Shown: positions 6,917 to 15,470 of the stretch, in pieces | How the letters are laid out: the number at the start of each line of letters is the position of its first letter | Position numbering within the stretch: position 1 is the first letter of the stretch | Assembly: GCA_029933565.1 (NCBI GenBank) | Contig: JAOZNY010000018.1 | Span: 1 to 19,496, forward strand | Direction: 5' to 3' | Origin: Bacteroidales bacterium | GTDB taxonomy: Bacteria > Bacteroidota > Bacteroidia > Bacteroidales > F082 | Length of the DNA: 19,496 nucleotides | Translations under genes and position numbers: made by a program | The notes under the pieces: generated by a model | Databases searched by the model: none | Told to the model about the DNA's origin: nothing | Seen by the model: only the letters and a program-made list of their open reading frames with translations

Positions 6917-9900
6917 TAAAAATAGGTTTAAGGATAATTAATATTGATTCAATTTCTTCTATTTCAAATCTTTCGCATGCTTGTTTCAACTTCAGCGAAA
7001 GTAGATGGAGTCCTTCAATATTTGAAGAACTAGCAAATTTTTCAATCTTTTCTGCGAATCTGAGAATATCACTAATAATTCTATTTGAAGATATTTCAGA
7101 GAACAATGATCCAAGTTGTTCATTTAATTCAAGTTCTATTTGATTATTAACATCACTTAGGTCAAATTGCTGGTAGTAGGGTGGAAGAATAAAATCCTTT
7201 TTTTCTTCAAGAAAAATAGTTTGTTGTTTTTTTCCTTCTTCCATTATTTTTTTCACTCTGATTGCCGCAACTCCTGGAATTGAAATTGTGAAAATACTTC
7301 CTTCGCCCAATTTGCTGTCAAGTTTAAGATTGCCATCCATTAACTCAACAAGTTGCTTGGTTATTGATAAACCCAGTCCTGTTCCACCATAGTCTTTATC
7401 CAATAGATTCTCGCTCTGACTGAAAGCACTAAAAATAAGTGATTGATCTTTTTTCGATATTCCCGGACCACTGTCGGAAATTACAATTTCAAGATTTATT
7501 TTGTTGGTATTTTTGTTGCTAGGTTTAATATTTACATCAACCTTAACGTATCCTTTGTTGGTAAATTTAATTGCATTGCCAATTATATTCAACAATATCT
7601 GTCTAATACGTACCCCATCAATATTCAGGTATTCAGGGAGTTTGTTGTCGATGTTGATAATAAATTGAATTCCCTTGCTTTTAACAAGCAGAGAAAATAT
7701 TTGTTCGATTTCGTTAAAAATTGTTAGCAATGAAATTGGTTCATAGTTTAATTTCAACTTACCAGCCTGAATTTTTGATAGATCAAGAATATCGTTGATT
7801 AATGATAGGAGGTTCTTGCTACTCGAATCGATTGCGTTTAAATAACTTTTCTTTTTTGATTCTTTTTCAATTCCAAGAAGAAGTTCGGTAAAGCCAATAA
7901 TTGAGTTCATGGGAGTACGTATTTCATGGCTTATATTTGCCAAAAATGCACTTTTTGTTTTGTGAGCTTTTTCCGCTTTAACCCTGCTTTTTTCTACTTG
8001 TTTATTTTTCTTTACTAATGTTTTGTTAGTTTCTTTTAAATCCTTTTGTGAGTCTTTAAGTGCTAATTCAACTTCTTTACGTTTTGTAATATCCTCAACT
8101 AAACCTTCGATGTATTTAATCGAACCATCTGTATTTTTTACAACCCAGGCACTTTCCATTACATACATATTCGAACCATCGGCCTTTTTCCAAACATCTT
8201 CCCTGCCAGTAATTACATCATCCTCAGTTATTTGATTTAAGAAGTCTCCCCTTGTAGGGTGGTATTTACTGTTTAGGTTTATTTGTTTTAACGACTCAAA
8301 ATTATCAAACTCTAGTGTATTAATGAGGTATTTGTTGGCATAAAGTATATCTCCCTGCGGATTGGTTTGGTAGATTCCAATGGTAGCATTATTAACAATG
8401 CCTCGAAACCTTTCCCTGCTTTCTTCAAGATCCTGATTTAATACACTTACTTCTTCTTTTTGTTTTGTGATTTCTTTATTTTTATTACTTAGAATAGTAA
8501 AGTTTTTTTTGCTTTCCCTAACTCGGTGATTAATAAAGAACACAATAATAAATGCAATAAATATTATAAACGAAGCAAATATTATTGTAAAGAATTTTGT
8601 GTTTTGTTCTTGTTGTAGTTGTAGTTGCTGGAAATTATTGCGCTGTTTTAAGAGTTCATTCTCAGTTTGTTTTTTTTTGGCTTCGTATTTAACAGCTAGT
8701 TCTTCAAGTATATGGTTGGTATGTTCAGTAAAAGTAAGTTCTTTAAGTTTCTGATGTTTTTTTAAAAACTCATAGGCAAGATAGAGATTGTTCATTGATT
8801 TGTATAATTCCGATAACGATTCGAGAGCATCGATTTCAGTATCCCTAAATCCAATATCTCTTGCTAGCAATAAACTTTTATTCAAGTAAAATAAAGAGGA
8901 GTCGTTTTGTTTCAGTTTTAAATAGATATTTCCAATTACAAAATAGGAAATTGCTATACGTTTATTATCTCCTACCTCATTTTTTAATACAAGCGCTTTG
9001 GTTTGATAAAAAAGTGCCGAATCAAGTTGGTTTAAATGGTAATAAGCTTCTCCAATATTGCTCAGTACTATCGATCTTAGTTTTTTGTGGTTAACTTCTA
9101 ACTCAAGTCTTTGAGCCATTCGGTAAGTTGAAATTGCCCTATAATATTCTTCTTTTAATAAATAAATATCACCAATATGCAATAGCAAATTAACTTCGTT
9201 TACCTTAAGTCCATTACTATGATAATATTGAATGGCTTGATTGTAATACTCCAGTGCACGGTCGAGTTTATTCCACTCCTGCATAACAACCCCCAGACTT
9301 AAATAAATACCAGCCAGTCCAAGTTCATCTTGAATTTCTCCATAGATGTCTCTTGCATTCTGCATAAGCCCAATGGCTTTTTCATAATCACCCCAGGTAG
9401 AAACCACAACAGCTTCTCCTTTCATACTCTTGGCAATTCCCTGTTTATCGCCATTTTGAACAAAATATTCTTGTGCTTTTATAAAATATTCATTGGCTTT
9501 AGCATAATTACTCCAGTCGTAGTAGTTGCTTGCCAAATTATAAACCACATCTCCAATTTTTGTTTTTTCTGCTGATTCCTCATAAAGAAAAAGAAGCATA
9601 CGAAGGCAAGTGTCGGCACCCACGTAGTCGCAGGCACGGTTTTGCTTAGTCGAAATATTTTCTAAAGACCTTACCATTCTAATCTTATCATTATTTGATT
9701 TTGCATAATGATAAATGGCACTTTCGCATTCAATAGATTTTTTTAGGTCAGATTTTGCATAAACTTCAGTAAGGGAATCTGCTAAATATATCTTCTCATT
9801 TACCGACATAATAGTGTCAGTTTGAAAAAAATAAAACAAACTGTCGGTATTGGAATATGCTTTGTTTTGATTTGAAATTAAAACAAGAAGAGCAAGAACG

Positions 9901-9992
9901 GAAAGTGATTTAATAAGAGAAATAACTAGTTTATTAAGCCAGTTTAAATCCTTATCTAATGATAGAGTAATATTTAGTTTTGTATTATTCAC
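6906..9992 (-). CDS. TPR-PAS sensor histidine kinase with REC-less C-terminal tail
   Basis: This 1028-residue sensor kinase has a hydrophobic N-terminal segment (22-40) acting as signal peptide or anchor, about seven TPR-like repeats (roughly 145-420) placed outside the cytoplasm, a glutamine-rich coiled coil, and a membrane helix (467-487). Cytoplasmic parts follow: a PAS/PAC domain (about 525-640), a coiled coil, HisKA with H689 in SHEIRTPMNS, and an ATPase domain with N802/N806, DSGPG at 840-844 and GTGLGL at 870-875. After the ATPase comes about 115 residues ending in a helical tail. TPRs in such kinases sense proteins or peptides; the ligand is unknown. The start is GTG at 9992-9990, overlapping the previous stop as GTGA (4 nt), which indicates translational coupling. 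It is a paralogue of the preceding kinase with an added PAS domain. A long N-terminal extension precedes the hydrophobic segment, so a downstream start is possible. Confidence 0.9.
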   Translation of the reverse strand: MNNTKLNITLSLDKDLNWLNKLVISLIKSLSVLALLVLISNQNKAYSNTDSLFYFFQTDTIMSVNEKIYLADSLTEVYAKSDLKKSIECESAIYHYAKSNNDKIRMVRSLENISTKQNRACDYVGADTCLRMLLFLYEESAEKTKIGDVVYNLASNYYDWSNYAKANEYFIKAQEYFVQNGDKQGIAKSMKGEAVVVSTWGDYEKAIGLMQNARDIYGEIQDELGLAGIYLSLGVVMQEWNKLDRALEYYNQAIQYYHSNGLKVNEVNLLLHIGDIYLLKEEYYRAISTYRMAQRLELEVNHKKLRSIVLSNIGEAYYHLNQLDSALFYQTKALVLKNEVGDNKRIAISYFVIGNIYLKLKQNDSSLFYLNKSLLLARDIGFRDTEIDALESLSELYKSMNNLYLAYEFLKKHQKLKELTFTEHTNHILEELAVKYEAKKKQTENELLKQRNNFQQLQLQQEQNTKFFTIIFASFIIFIAFIIVFFINHRVRESKKNFTILSNKNKEITKQKEEVSVLNQDLEESRERFRGIVNNATIGIYQTNPQGDILYANKYLINTLEFDNFESLKQINLNSKYHPTRGDFLNQITEDDVITGREDVWKKADGSNMYVMESAWVVKNTDGSIKYIEGLVEDITKRKEVELALKDSQKDLKETNKTLVKKNKQVEKSRVKAEKAHKTKSAFLANISHEIRTPMNSIIGFTELLLGIEKESKKKSYLNAIDSSSKNLLSLINDILDLSKIQAGKLKLNYEPISLLTIFNEIEQIFSLLVKSKGIQFIINIDNKLPEYLNIDGVRIRQILLNIIGNAIKFTNKGYVKVDVNIKPSNKNTNKINLEIVISDSGPGISKKDQSLIFSAFSQSENLLDKDYGGTGLGLSITKQLVELMDGNLKLDSKLGEGSIFTISIPGVAAIRVKKIMEEGKKQQTIFLEEKKDFILPPYYQQFDLSDVNNQIELELNEQLGSLFSEISSNRIISDILRFAEKIEKFASSSNIEGLHLLSLKLKQACERFEIEEIESILIILKPIFNGK

Positions 9993-12508
9993 GATTCAAG
10001 AGTTTTTTTCATTGCATTCTCAAACTTATCAAAGCAGGCATCAATACCCTCAATGTCGAATTGTTCAATTAGTATTGATAGATTGGATGAATAGAGTTTT
10101 AGTCTTGCATGATTTGCCTCCTTGGCAATATTATCAAATAAGTTGTTAAATATCAGTATTTTATCAAACATCTTTGTTTCTTTTGCAATGCTGAATTCCT
10201 TTTTATATAAAGTATTCAGTTTGTCAAGAATTGATGGCTGTTCGATTGAAATTTTTAAGATATCATTTTCAAAATCTTCATAATCAATTTCGTTGGAAAC
10301 TAACTCTTCTTTATTATTGGAAAAACCATAATGAATGTCTCTTTCATCAGTTTGGAGTTTGTAATTATCCTCCGGTTTTAGTATTTCAACATCTGCAAAA
10401 GCAATTGTAAATACACTTCCAACATTTTCTGTGCTTTGTAGCGAAATTGAACCATTTAATATTTCAATTAGTTTCTTTGTAATTGCAAGTCCCAGTCCGG
10501 TTCCATGCTTTGCAAATTTATCATCAATTTGATAAAATGGTTCAAATATGTTTATCTGCTCATCTTTATGTATTCCAATACCGGTGTCTTTAACTTCAAT
10601 TAGCAAATCAATTTTGTTTTCTGCTTTTCCTTTTTTTGTTCCAACAATTACAGTTATACTACCTTCTGCTGTGTATTTAATTGCATTTCCTAAAAGGTTG
10701 AACATTATTTGCCTAAGCCTTAAATCGCTAAATTTAATAGTTTGGGGAACACTTTCATCGATTAAAAAAATCAAATCGATATTTTTCTTTTTCACCTTGC
10801 TTTTAAAGATTACTTCTAATTCGCTGAACAAATCTCTAACTATCAATGGCATGTATTCAATGGTAATTTTTCCTGCCTCAATTTTTGATAAATCAAGAAT
10901 GTCGTTTATTAAAATAAGTAGGCTTTTGGCAGAAACTTGAATTGAATGCAAATACTCACTCTCAGTTGAATTTATGCATTGTTTTTCTAAAAGATCACTG
11001 AATCCGATAACAGAATTAAGAGGTGTCCTAATTTCATGACTAATGTTTGCTAAAAACTCACTTTTAATATTATTGCTACGTTCGGCTTCTTTTTTAGCAA
11101 CAATCAGTTTATCTGCATATTTTTTTAACTCAAGGCTGGCCTTATCAATTTTTCTGTTTTTTAGTTGTAGTTTTTTGTTTATTTTATTTTTAGCATAAAC
11201 GAAAAAAGATAAAGATGTGGCAACTCCAAGAGCCATAATAAATGCACTAATAATTAGCCAGTTATTAACTTTTTGCCGTTTTATCACAAGTTGGTCAATT
11301 TCTGATTGTTGTTCAAGTATCGAAATCAAATCTTCCTTTCGTTTGCTTTCAAAACTGATTCTTAGTCTGGCAATATCTTTTTGCAGACTTACGCTCAAAA
11401 TAGAATCTTTGTAAATGTGATAAGTATCGTAGTGTTGAAGTGCAGTTTTGTATTGACGATAATGCTTATTTATTTCAAACAAAGCATAATTTGCCTCCAT
11501 AATATTTTCTTTTGCTCCAATTTCTTTCCCTAATTCCAAGGCTTTAAAAATATTTAATTGGGCCCTTTCGTAGTCCCCCTTCTCAATGTAAATATTACCA
11601 ATGTTTAAGTATGAACTGGAAAGAAATATCCTGTCATTTTGATTAAGATTGATTGACAAGGCAGTTAAAAAATACTGAAGTGCTTTATCGGGCTCATTAA
11701 TTTTTTGATAAACTTTGCCCAAATCAGAATAACAAATTGCAATACCACGTTTCGATTTTATTCTCTTATTAATTCCTAGTGAAAGATTGTAGTATTCAAG
11801 AGCTTTTTCATATTCTCCTTTTGTATAATAGATATTTCCCAGATTATCTAGGTTAATTGCTGTGCCTAGGTCGTTGTCGAGTTCCTTTTCAATTTTGAGG
11901 CTTTCCCTAAAATACTCGAGTGCTTCATCTAAATTTCCCAAAGCTATCTGAATATTTCCGATACTGTTAATGGCTATTGCCTGACTTCTTCTGTTTTCGC
12001 TTTGCTCAGCATATTTAAGTGCTTTTATGTGAAAGTCAAATGCTTTGCTGTAATCGTCTATTCGTCGGTAAACGACACCCAAATTGTTGCAATAAATGGA
12101 ACTTTGATTTTTTTCTCCAAGTTTCTCAGATATTTCAAGAGCGGTTTCATGAAGCATTAATGCAATATTGTATTCGCCTTTGTTTCGTTTTTCAACACCT
12201 ATCTTGTCGGCTGTACTGGCAAGGAAAATAAGATTGTAACTATTCTCAGCCAGTGATATTGCTTTGTTCAAAAAGGCTTGTCTTTTAATAGCAACTTCAA
12301 GAGTATTTTCGGGGTATTGCATTGAGGCTAACTGCAATAGGCTTTCAATTTTTATACTGTAGGCTGAGTCACTCTCAGAAACCAATAAGAGACTATCGTA
12401 ATTATAATATTCCGGGCTGCTAGGTTTGGGTGTAGCAAATAATACTGTGCAACTAATTGCCAGTAATAAAAAAAATAATTTCTTTTTTAAATTAATGAGT
12501 AGATGCAT
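9989..12508 (-). CDS. TPR sensor histidine kinase with REC-less C-terminal tail
   Basis: The ATG at 12508 gives 839 residues starting MHLLINLKKK, followed by a signal-peptide-like hydrophobic stretch to about residue 26; a TTG nine codons upstream is less likely. Five to six TPR units (about 134-376, each with N.G..Y...G.Y..A...Y..AL) precede a coiled coil and a membrane helix (415-437). HisKA has H491 in SHEIRTPLNS. The ATPase domain has N604/N608, DTGIGI at 641-646 and GTGLGL at 669-674. No PAS domain is present, unlike the next kinase. The last 120 residues are a linker and a helical tail resembling that of the next gene. This is the first gene of the three-gene signalling operon. It begins 77 nt after mtaB, and a weak promoter-like TAAGTTTTG lies at 12541-12533, but no terminator separates them. 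The phosphorelay partner is probably the REC protein two genes downstream. Confidence 0.91.
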   Translation of the reverse strand: MHLLINLKKKLFFLLLAISCTVLFATPKPSSPEYYNYDSLLLVSESDSAYSIKIESLLQLASMQYPENTLEVAIKRQAFLNKAISLAENSYNLIFLASTADKIGVEKRNKGEYNIALMLHETALEISEKLGEKNQSSIYCNNLGVVYRRIDDYSKAFDFHIKALKYAEQSENRRSQAIAINSIGNIQIALGNLDEALEYFRESLKIEKELDNDLGTAINLDNLGNIYYTKGEYEKALEYYNLSLGINKRIKSKRGIAICYSDLGKVYQKINEPDKALQYFLTALSINLNQNDRIFLSSSYLNIGNIYIEKGDYERAQLNIFKALELGKEIGAKENIMEANYALFEINKHYRQYKTALQHYDTYHIYKDSILSVSLQKDIARLRISFESKRKEDLISILEQQSEIDQLVIKRQKVNNWLIISAFIMALGVATSLSFFVYAKNKINKKLQLKNRKIDKASLELKKYADKLIVAKKEAERSNNIKSEFLANISHEIRTPLNSVIGFSDLLEKQCINSTESEYLHSIQVSAKSLLILINDILDLSKIEAGKITIEYMPLIVRDLFSELEVIFKSKVKKKNIDLIFLIDESVPQTIKFSDLRLRQIMFNLLGNAIKYTAEGSITVIVGTKKGKAENKIDLLIEVKDTGIGIHKDEQINIFEPFYQIDDKFAKHGTGLGLAITKKLIEILNGSISLQSTENVGSVFTIAFADVEILKPEDNYKLQTDERDIHYGFSNNKEELVSNEIDYEDFENDILKISIEQPSILDKLNTLYKKEFSIAKETKMFDKILIFNNLFDNIAKEANHARLKLYSSNLSILIEQFDIEGIDACFDKFENAMKKTLES

Positions 12509-12585
12509 ATTAATATAAAAAAATGTGCTAGCCAAAACTTATTTTTTGATTTGCCAAATTAGTAAATCTTTTGAGATGTTTTGTG

Positions 12586-13872
12586 CTAAATTAACTCGGA
12601 AATTAAAATAGGTTCGCTGCCTGAATTTTCCACACTTTTTACCAGAACTTTATAGAATTGGTTTTTCTTCATGTTTGTGTTTTTTACTTTTATTGGGATA
12701 TAATTCTCGCCATGACCAAAAGCCCATCCGTCTGCTTCTATTCTTTCAATAAGTACAGTTTGTTGTTTGCCAATAAAACTCTGGCGGTATTTTAATCGTT
12801 GTTCTTCTGAGAGTTTTCTAACTATTTCGCTACGGGTAGTTTTTACCTTATCCGTAATATGATCGGGCAACTTTTCGGCACGGGTATCTTTTCTGAGCGA
12901 ATATTTAAATGTGTGGATATGCCCGAATTTAGTTTTTTTGATAAAGTCAAGTGTTTGATTGAATTCATCTTCAGTTTCGCCAGGGAAGCCTACAATTACA
13001 TCGGTTGTGATGTTAAAGTGAGGAAAACGTTCTTTAACTTTTTCAATCAGTTCTTCAAATTCTTTTGCAGTGTACATGCGTTTCATCCGCTTCAAAACAG
13101 TTTCCGATCCACTTTGCAGACAAATATGCATGTGAGGTGTTAATTTTGGGTTTTCGAATAAACGGAAGAAACTCTCTGAATAACCATCGGGTTCAATTGA
13201 TGAAATTCGCACCCTGAAATCTCCCGGGATGGCAAGTATTTTTTCAACAAGTTTTTCAAAATCAACATCTACATCTTTATAGGTTCCAAGATTAACACCT
13301 GTTAGCACAATTTCTTTAAAACCATAACTAACTACTTTTTTAATATTTTCCAGAACCTCACTCACTGGTCGGCTGGTGGCTCTGCCACGTACTTTTGGGA
13401 TTATGCAAAAAGTGCAGAAATTATTGCAGCCATCTTGTATTTTTATAAAACTACGGGTATGCAGCGTGTCTTTGGCAGCATCGTAGCCAAAAAGGTTTTT
13501 CTCAAAATTATCGGGCGAAATAATCTCACCTTTTTGGTGTGAGTCGATTACAGTGAAAACCGTGGTTTTGTGGTCGTTGTCAATTACATAGTCAATGTCT
13601 TCGTTTTCCTGAAGTTTTTCTTTGTAATTTGTTGCCATGCATCCGGTTACAACCGTAAGTGCATCTTTATTCTTTTTCTTAACCCGTTTGATTTCTTGCC
13701 TTGATTTATGGTCGCTTTGGTTAGTAACGGTGCAAGTGTTAATAACGTAAACATCAGCCTTTTCGCTAAAATCAACAATTTCATAATTATTTACTGAAAA
13801 CTGCGATGCTATTGAATCTGTTTCGTACAAATTCAACCTGCAGCCAAGGGTTTTGAACGCAACCTTAATCAT
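12586..13872 (-). CDS. mtaB: tRNA t6A37 methylthiotransferase MtaB
   Basis: This 428-residue radical-SAM methylthiotransferase adds a methylthio group to C2 of N6-threonylcarbamoyladenosine at position 37 of ANN-decoding tRNA, using two 4Fe-4S clusters. The N-terminal UPF0004 domain carries cluster ligands C11 (TLGCRLNLYETD), C47 (NTCTVT) and C78 (TGCMA). The radical-SAM motif CNNFCTFC has C149, C153 and C156, followed by IIPKVRGRATSRP. A TRAM domain covers about 375-425. The opening TLGC(R/K).N.YET is characteristic of MtaB rather than MiaB (QLGCQMN) or RimO. Length fits the family. The ATG overlaps the miaB stop codon as ATGA (4 nt), so the two tRNA-modifying enzymes are translationally coupled. 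Assignment of the exact substrate rests on subfamily motifs. Confidence 0.92.
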   Translation of the reverse strand: MIKVAFKTLGCRLNLYETDSIASQFSVNNYEIVDFSEKADVYVINTCTVTNQSDHKSRQEIKRVKKKNKDALTVVTGCMATNYKEKLQENEDIDYVIDNDHKTTVFTVIDSHQKGEIISPDNFEKNLFGYDAAKDTLHTRSFIKIQDGCNNFCTFCIIPKVRGRATSRPVSEVLENIKKVVSYGFKEIVLTGVNLGTYKDVDVDFEKLVEKILAIPGDFRVRISSIEPDGYSESFFRLFENPKLTPHMHICLQSGSETVLKRMKRMYTAKEFEELIEKVKERFPHFNITTDVIVGFPGETEDEFNQTLDFIKKTKFGHIHTFKYSLRKDTRAEKLPDHITDKVKTTRSEIVRKLSEEQRLKYRQSFIGKQQTVLIERIEADGWAFGHGENYIPIKVKNTNMKKNQFYKVLVKSVENSGSEPILISELI

Positions 13873-15314
13873 TGTTTGTTATTATTAATCAGAATCTGAT
13901 CACCTTCGGTGGAAAAAGCAACTGCAGAAGTTATTTCAACAAAGGTGTATTTTCCAATTAGTGATTCATCGCCGGAAGCAAAGCGAACAATTATTTTCCC
14001 TTCGGTTAGTGCCGATAAAAAACCTTGTTTACGGTCTTTTCCCCTAACAAGCACCTTATAGGTTTTTCCAATCATATTTTTGTTGTATTCCAGCGAATAT
14101 TTCATCAATTCTTGAGTTAGTTCGTGGTAGCGTTGCTTTTTAACATCTTTGCTAACTGTGTCTTTCCAGCGTGAACTTACCGCTCCCGGTCGTGGTGAGT
14201 ACTGAGCAATGTAAGCCATATTATATTTAAACTCCGACATAATTTTTTTTGTGTTGGCAAACTGTTCATCGTTTTCTTCAGCAAAGCCAACAATAATATC
14301 AGTAAAAATCGTCGCCTCCGGTAAAATTCTCCAAATGCTGTGAATTATTTTTCTGTACTCCTCAAGTGAATGATTTCTGTTCATGTTTTCCAAAACATCA
14401 TCGTCGCCCGACTGCACCGGAATGTGGATTTGTTTTGCCAGACATTTATATTTTGCAATCACTTCTAGTACTTCGTCGTTCATATCTCTTGGGTGTGGCG
14501 AAGTAAAATACAGCCAAAAGTCCTTCCCTGATTTGTCTCCAAACTTGCCAATTGTTTCCAGCAAATCGGCAAAGCCAATTTCCTTACCTTTTTTGTCGAG
14601 GCCGTAGGAATTTACATTCTGTCCAAGCAGTGTTATTGATTTATATCCAAGATTTACCAGGTTTTCAAGTTCCTTTAATATTTCACCCGATGGCCTTGAA
14701 ACTTCACGCCCTCTTGTGTAAGGTACTGCGCAGTAGGTGCAGAATTTATCACATCCATTTTGAATAGGGATGTAGGCCTCAAAGCCGGAACCATATTTTG
14801 GGATAATATGCCAAAACTCTTCAATATTCTCATTTTTAATAAGTTTAGATGAAGATTTTTCTGTTTCGGTTTTTGCTTCCGCTAAACTAAACTCTGCCGG
14901 ATTAATACTTGTCGGGTTTTCGTAAACCAGATCTTTCAAACCTGCATCTAGTGTCTGCATTCCTGCAGGGCTTACTATTCCATACTGACTGATCATTGTG
15001 GGCAATTCAGGTAAATCGCTCATGGTAAAAACCAGATCGAATAATTTTAAAAACTGTTCTTTGTCAGAAGGAAGAACACAGCCCGAAACAAAAGTTATTA
15101 GATTTTTCTTTTGCTTCCACTTATTCCATTTACTAACTCTCGAATAAACTTTGTCGATACCTTTTTGCCTGACAGAACAAGCAATTATTCCAAGTACATT
15201 TGCTTCTGCCTCATTTTCAGTTGTTTCAAAACCCATGTCGTCGAGTGCCTTTTGCACCCTCTCTCCGTCAGAGATATTCATCTGACAACCCAACTGAACA
15301 ATGTGATACTTCAT
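13869..15314 (-). CDS. miaB: MiaB-type tRNA i6A37 methylthiotransferase, atypical form
   Basis: The ATG at 15314 gives 481 residues beginning MKYHIVQLGCQMN; a TTG four codons upstream is less likely. N-terminal cluster cysteines are C10, C46 (ACSVRQKG) and C79 (SGCVLPSD). The radical-SAM motif CDKFCTYC has C188, C192 and C195, followed by AVPYTRGREVSRP. A TRAM-like C-terminus lies at about 417-475. The GCQMN and CS.R motifs place it with MiaB, which methylthiolates isopentenyl-A37 in UNN-decoding tRNAs. It is odd in two ways. The usual GCMAER segment is replaced by GCVLPSDKEQF...FDLVF. The stretch between C79 and C188 is 109 residues, against 71 in the neighbouring MtaB, with a charged insert at about 145-165. 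This variant recalls MiaB forms from Patescibacteria, as far as I can judge from memory. It is followed by mtaB with a 4-nt overlap. Confidence 0.88.
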   Translation of the reverse strand: MKYHIVQLGCQMNISDGERVQKALDDMGFETTENEAEANVLGIIACSVRQKGIDKVYSRVSKWNKWKQKKNLITFVSGCVLPSDKEQFLKLFDLVFTMSDLPELPTMISQYGIVSPAGMQTLDAGLKDLVYENPTSINPAEFSLAEAKTETEKSSSKLIKNENIEEFWHIIPKYGSGFEAYIPIQNGCDKFCTYCAVPYTRGREVSRPSGEILKELENLVNLGYKSITLLGQNVNSYGLDKKGKEIGFADLLETIGKFGDKSGKDFWLYFTSPHPRDMNDEVLEVIAKYKCLAKQIHIPVQSGDDDVLENMNRNHSLEEYRKIIHSIWRILPEATIFTDIIVGFAEENDEQFANTKKIMSEFKYNMAYIAQYSPRPGAVSSRWKDTVSKDVKKQRYHELTQELMKYSLEYNKNMIGKTYKVLVRGKDRKQGFLSALTEGKIIVRFASGDESLIGKYTFVEITSAVAFSTEGDQILINNNKQ

Positions 15315-15379
15315 AGCAAAACTCAAAATATTGATAAATAACTGATTAAAAGAAAGTTGAATGTTCTTTTAATGGTGGG

Positions 15380-15387
15380 CGAAATTA
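15380..15387 (-). promoter_or_regulatory. Possible -7 promoter element for miaB-mtaB
   Basis: On the - strand TAATTTCG (15387-15380) differs by one base from the Bacteroidota -7 consensus TAnnTTTG and is preceded by GCCG and an A-rich stretch. A TTTG occurs upstream, but with a spacer of about 25 nt, longer than the usual 19-21. It would give a leader of about 60 nt before the miaB ATG. The surrounding 156-bp gap (15315-15470) shows no other structure and no clear terminator for the beta-barrel gene. Confidence 0.33.
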
Positions 15388-15470
15388 CGGCTTTTTTTAT
15401 TTATAATAATTACAAATAATCTTTTTTTATAGGGGCTAAAATTTTGCTTACTGATTTGTTCAAGGTTTAA

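Noticed and set aside
6906..7200. C-terminal tail of the second kinase as a functional HPt domain
   Set aside because: The helical tail lacks the conserved phosphoacceptor histidine in a suitable position.
10548..10940. Open frame of 130 codons on the + strand inside the first TPR kinase, and similar frames opposite other genes
   Set aside because: These are antisense to well-supported genes, show no recognisable domains and have the skewed composition of reverse-frame translations.
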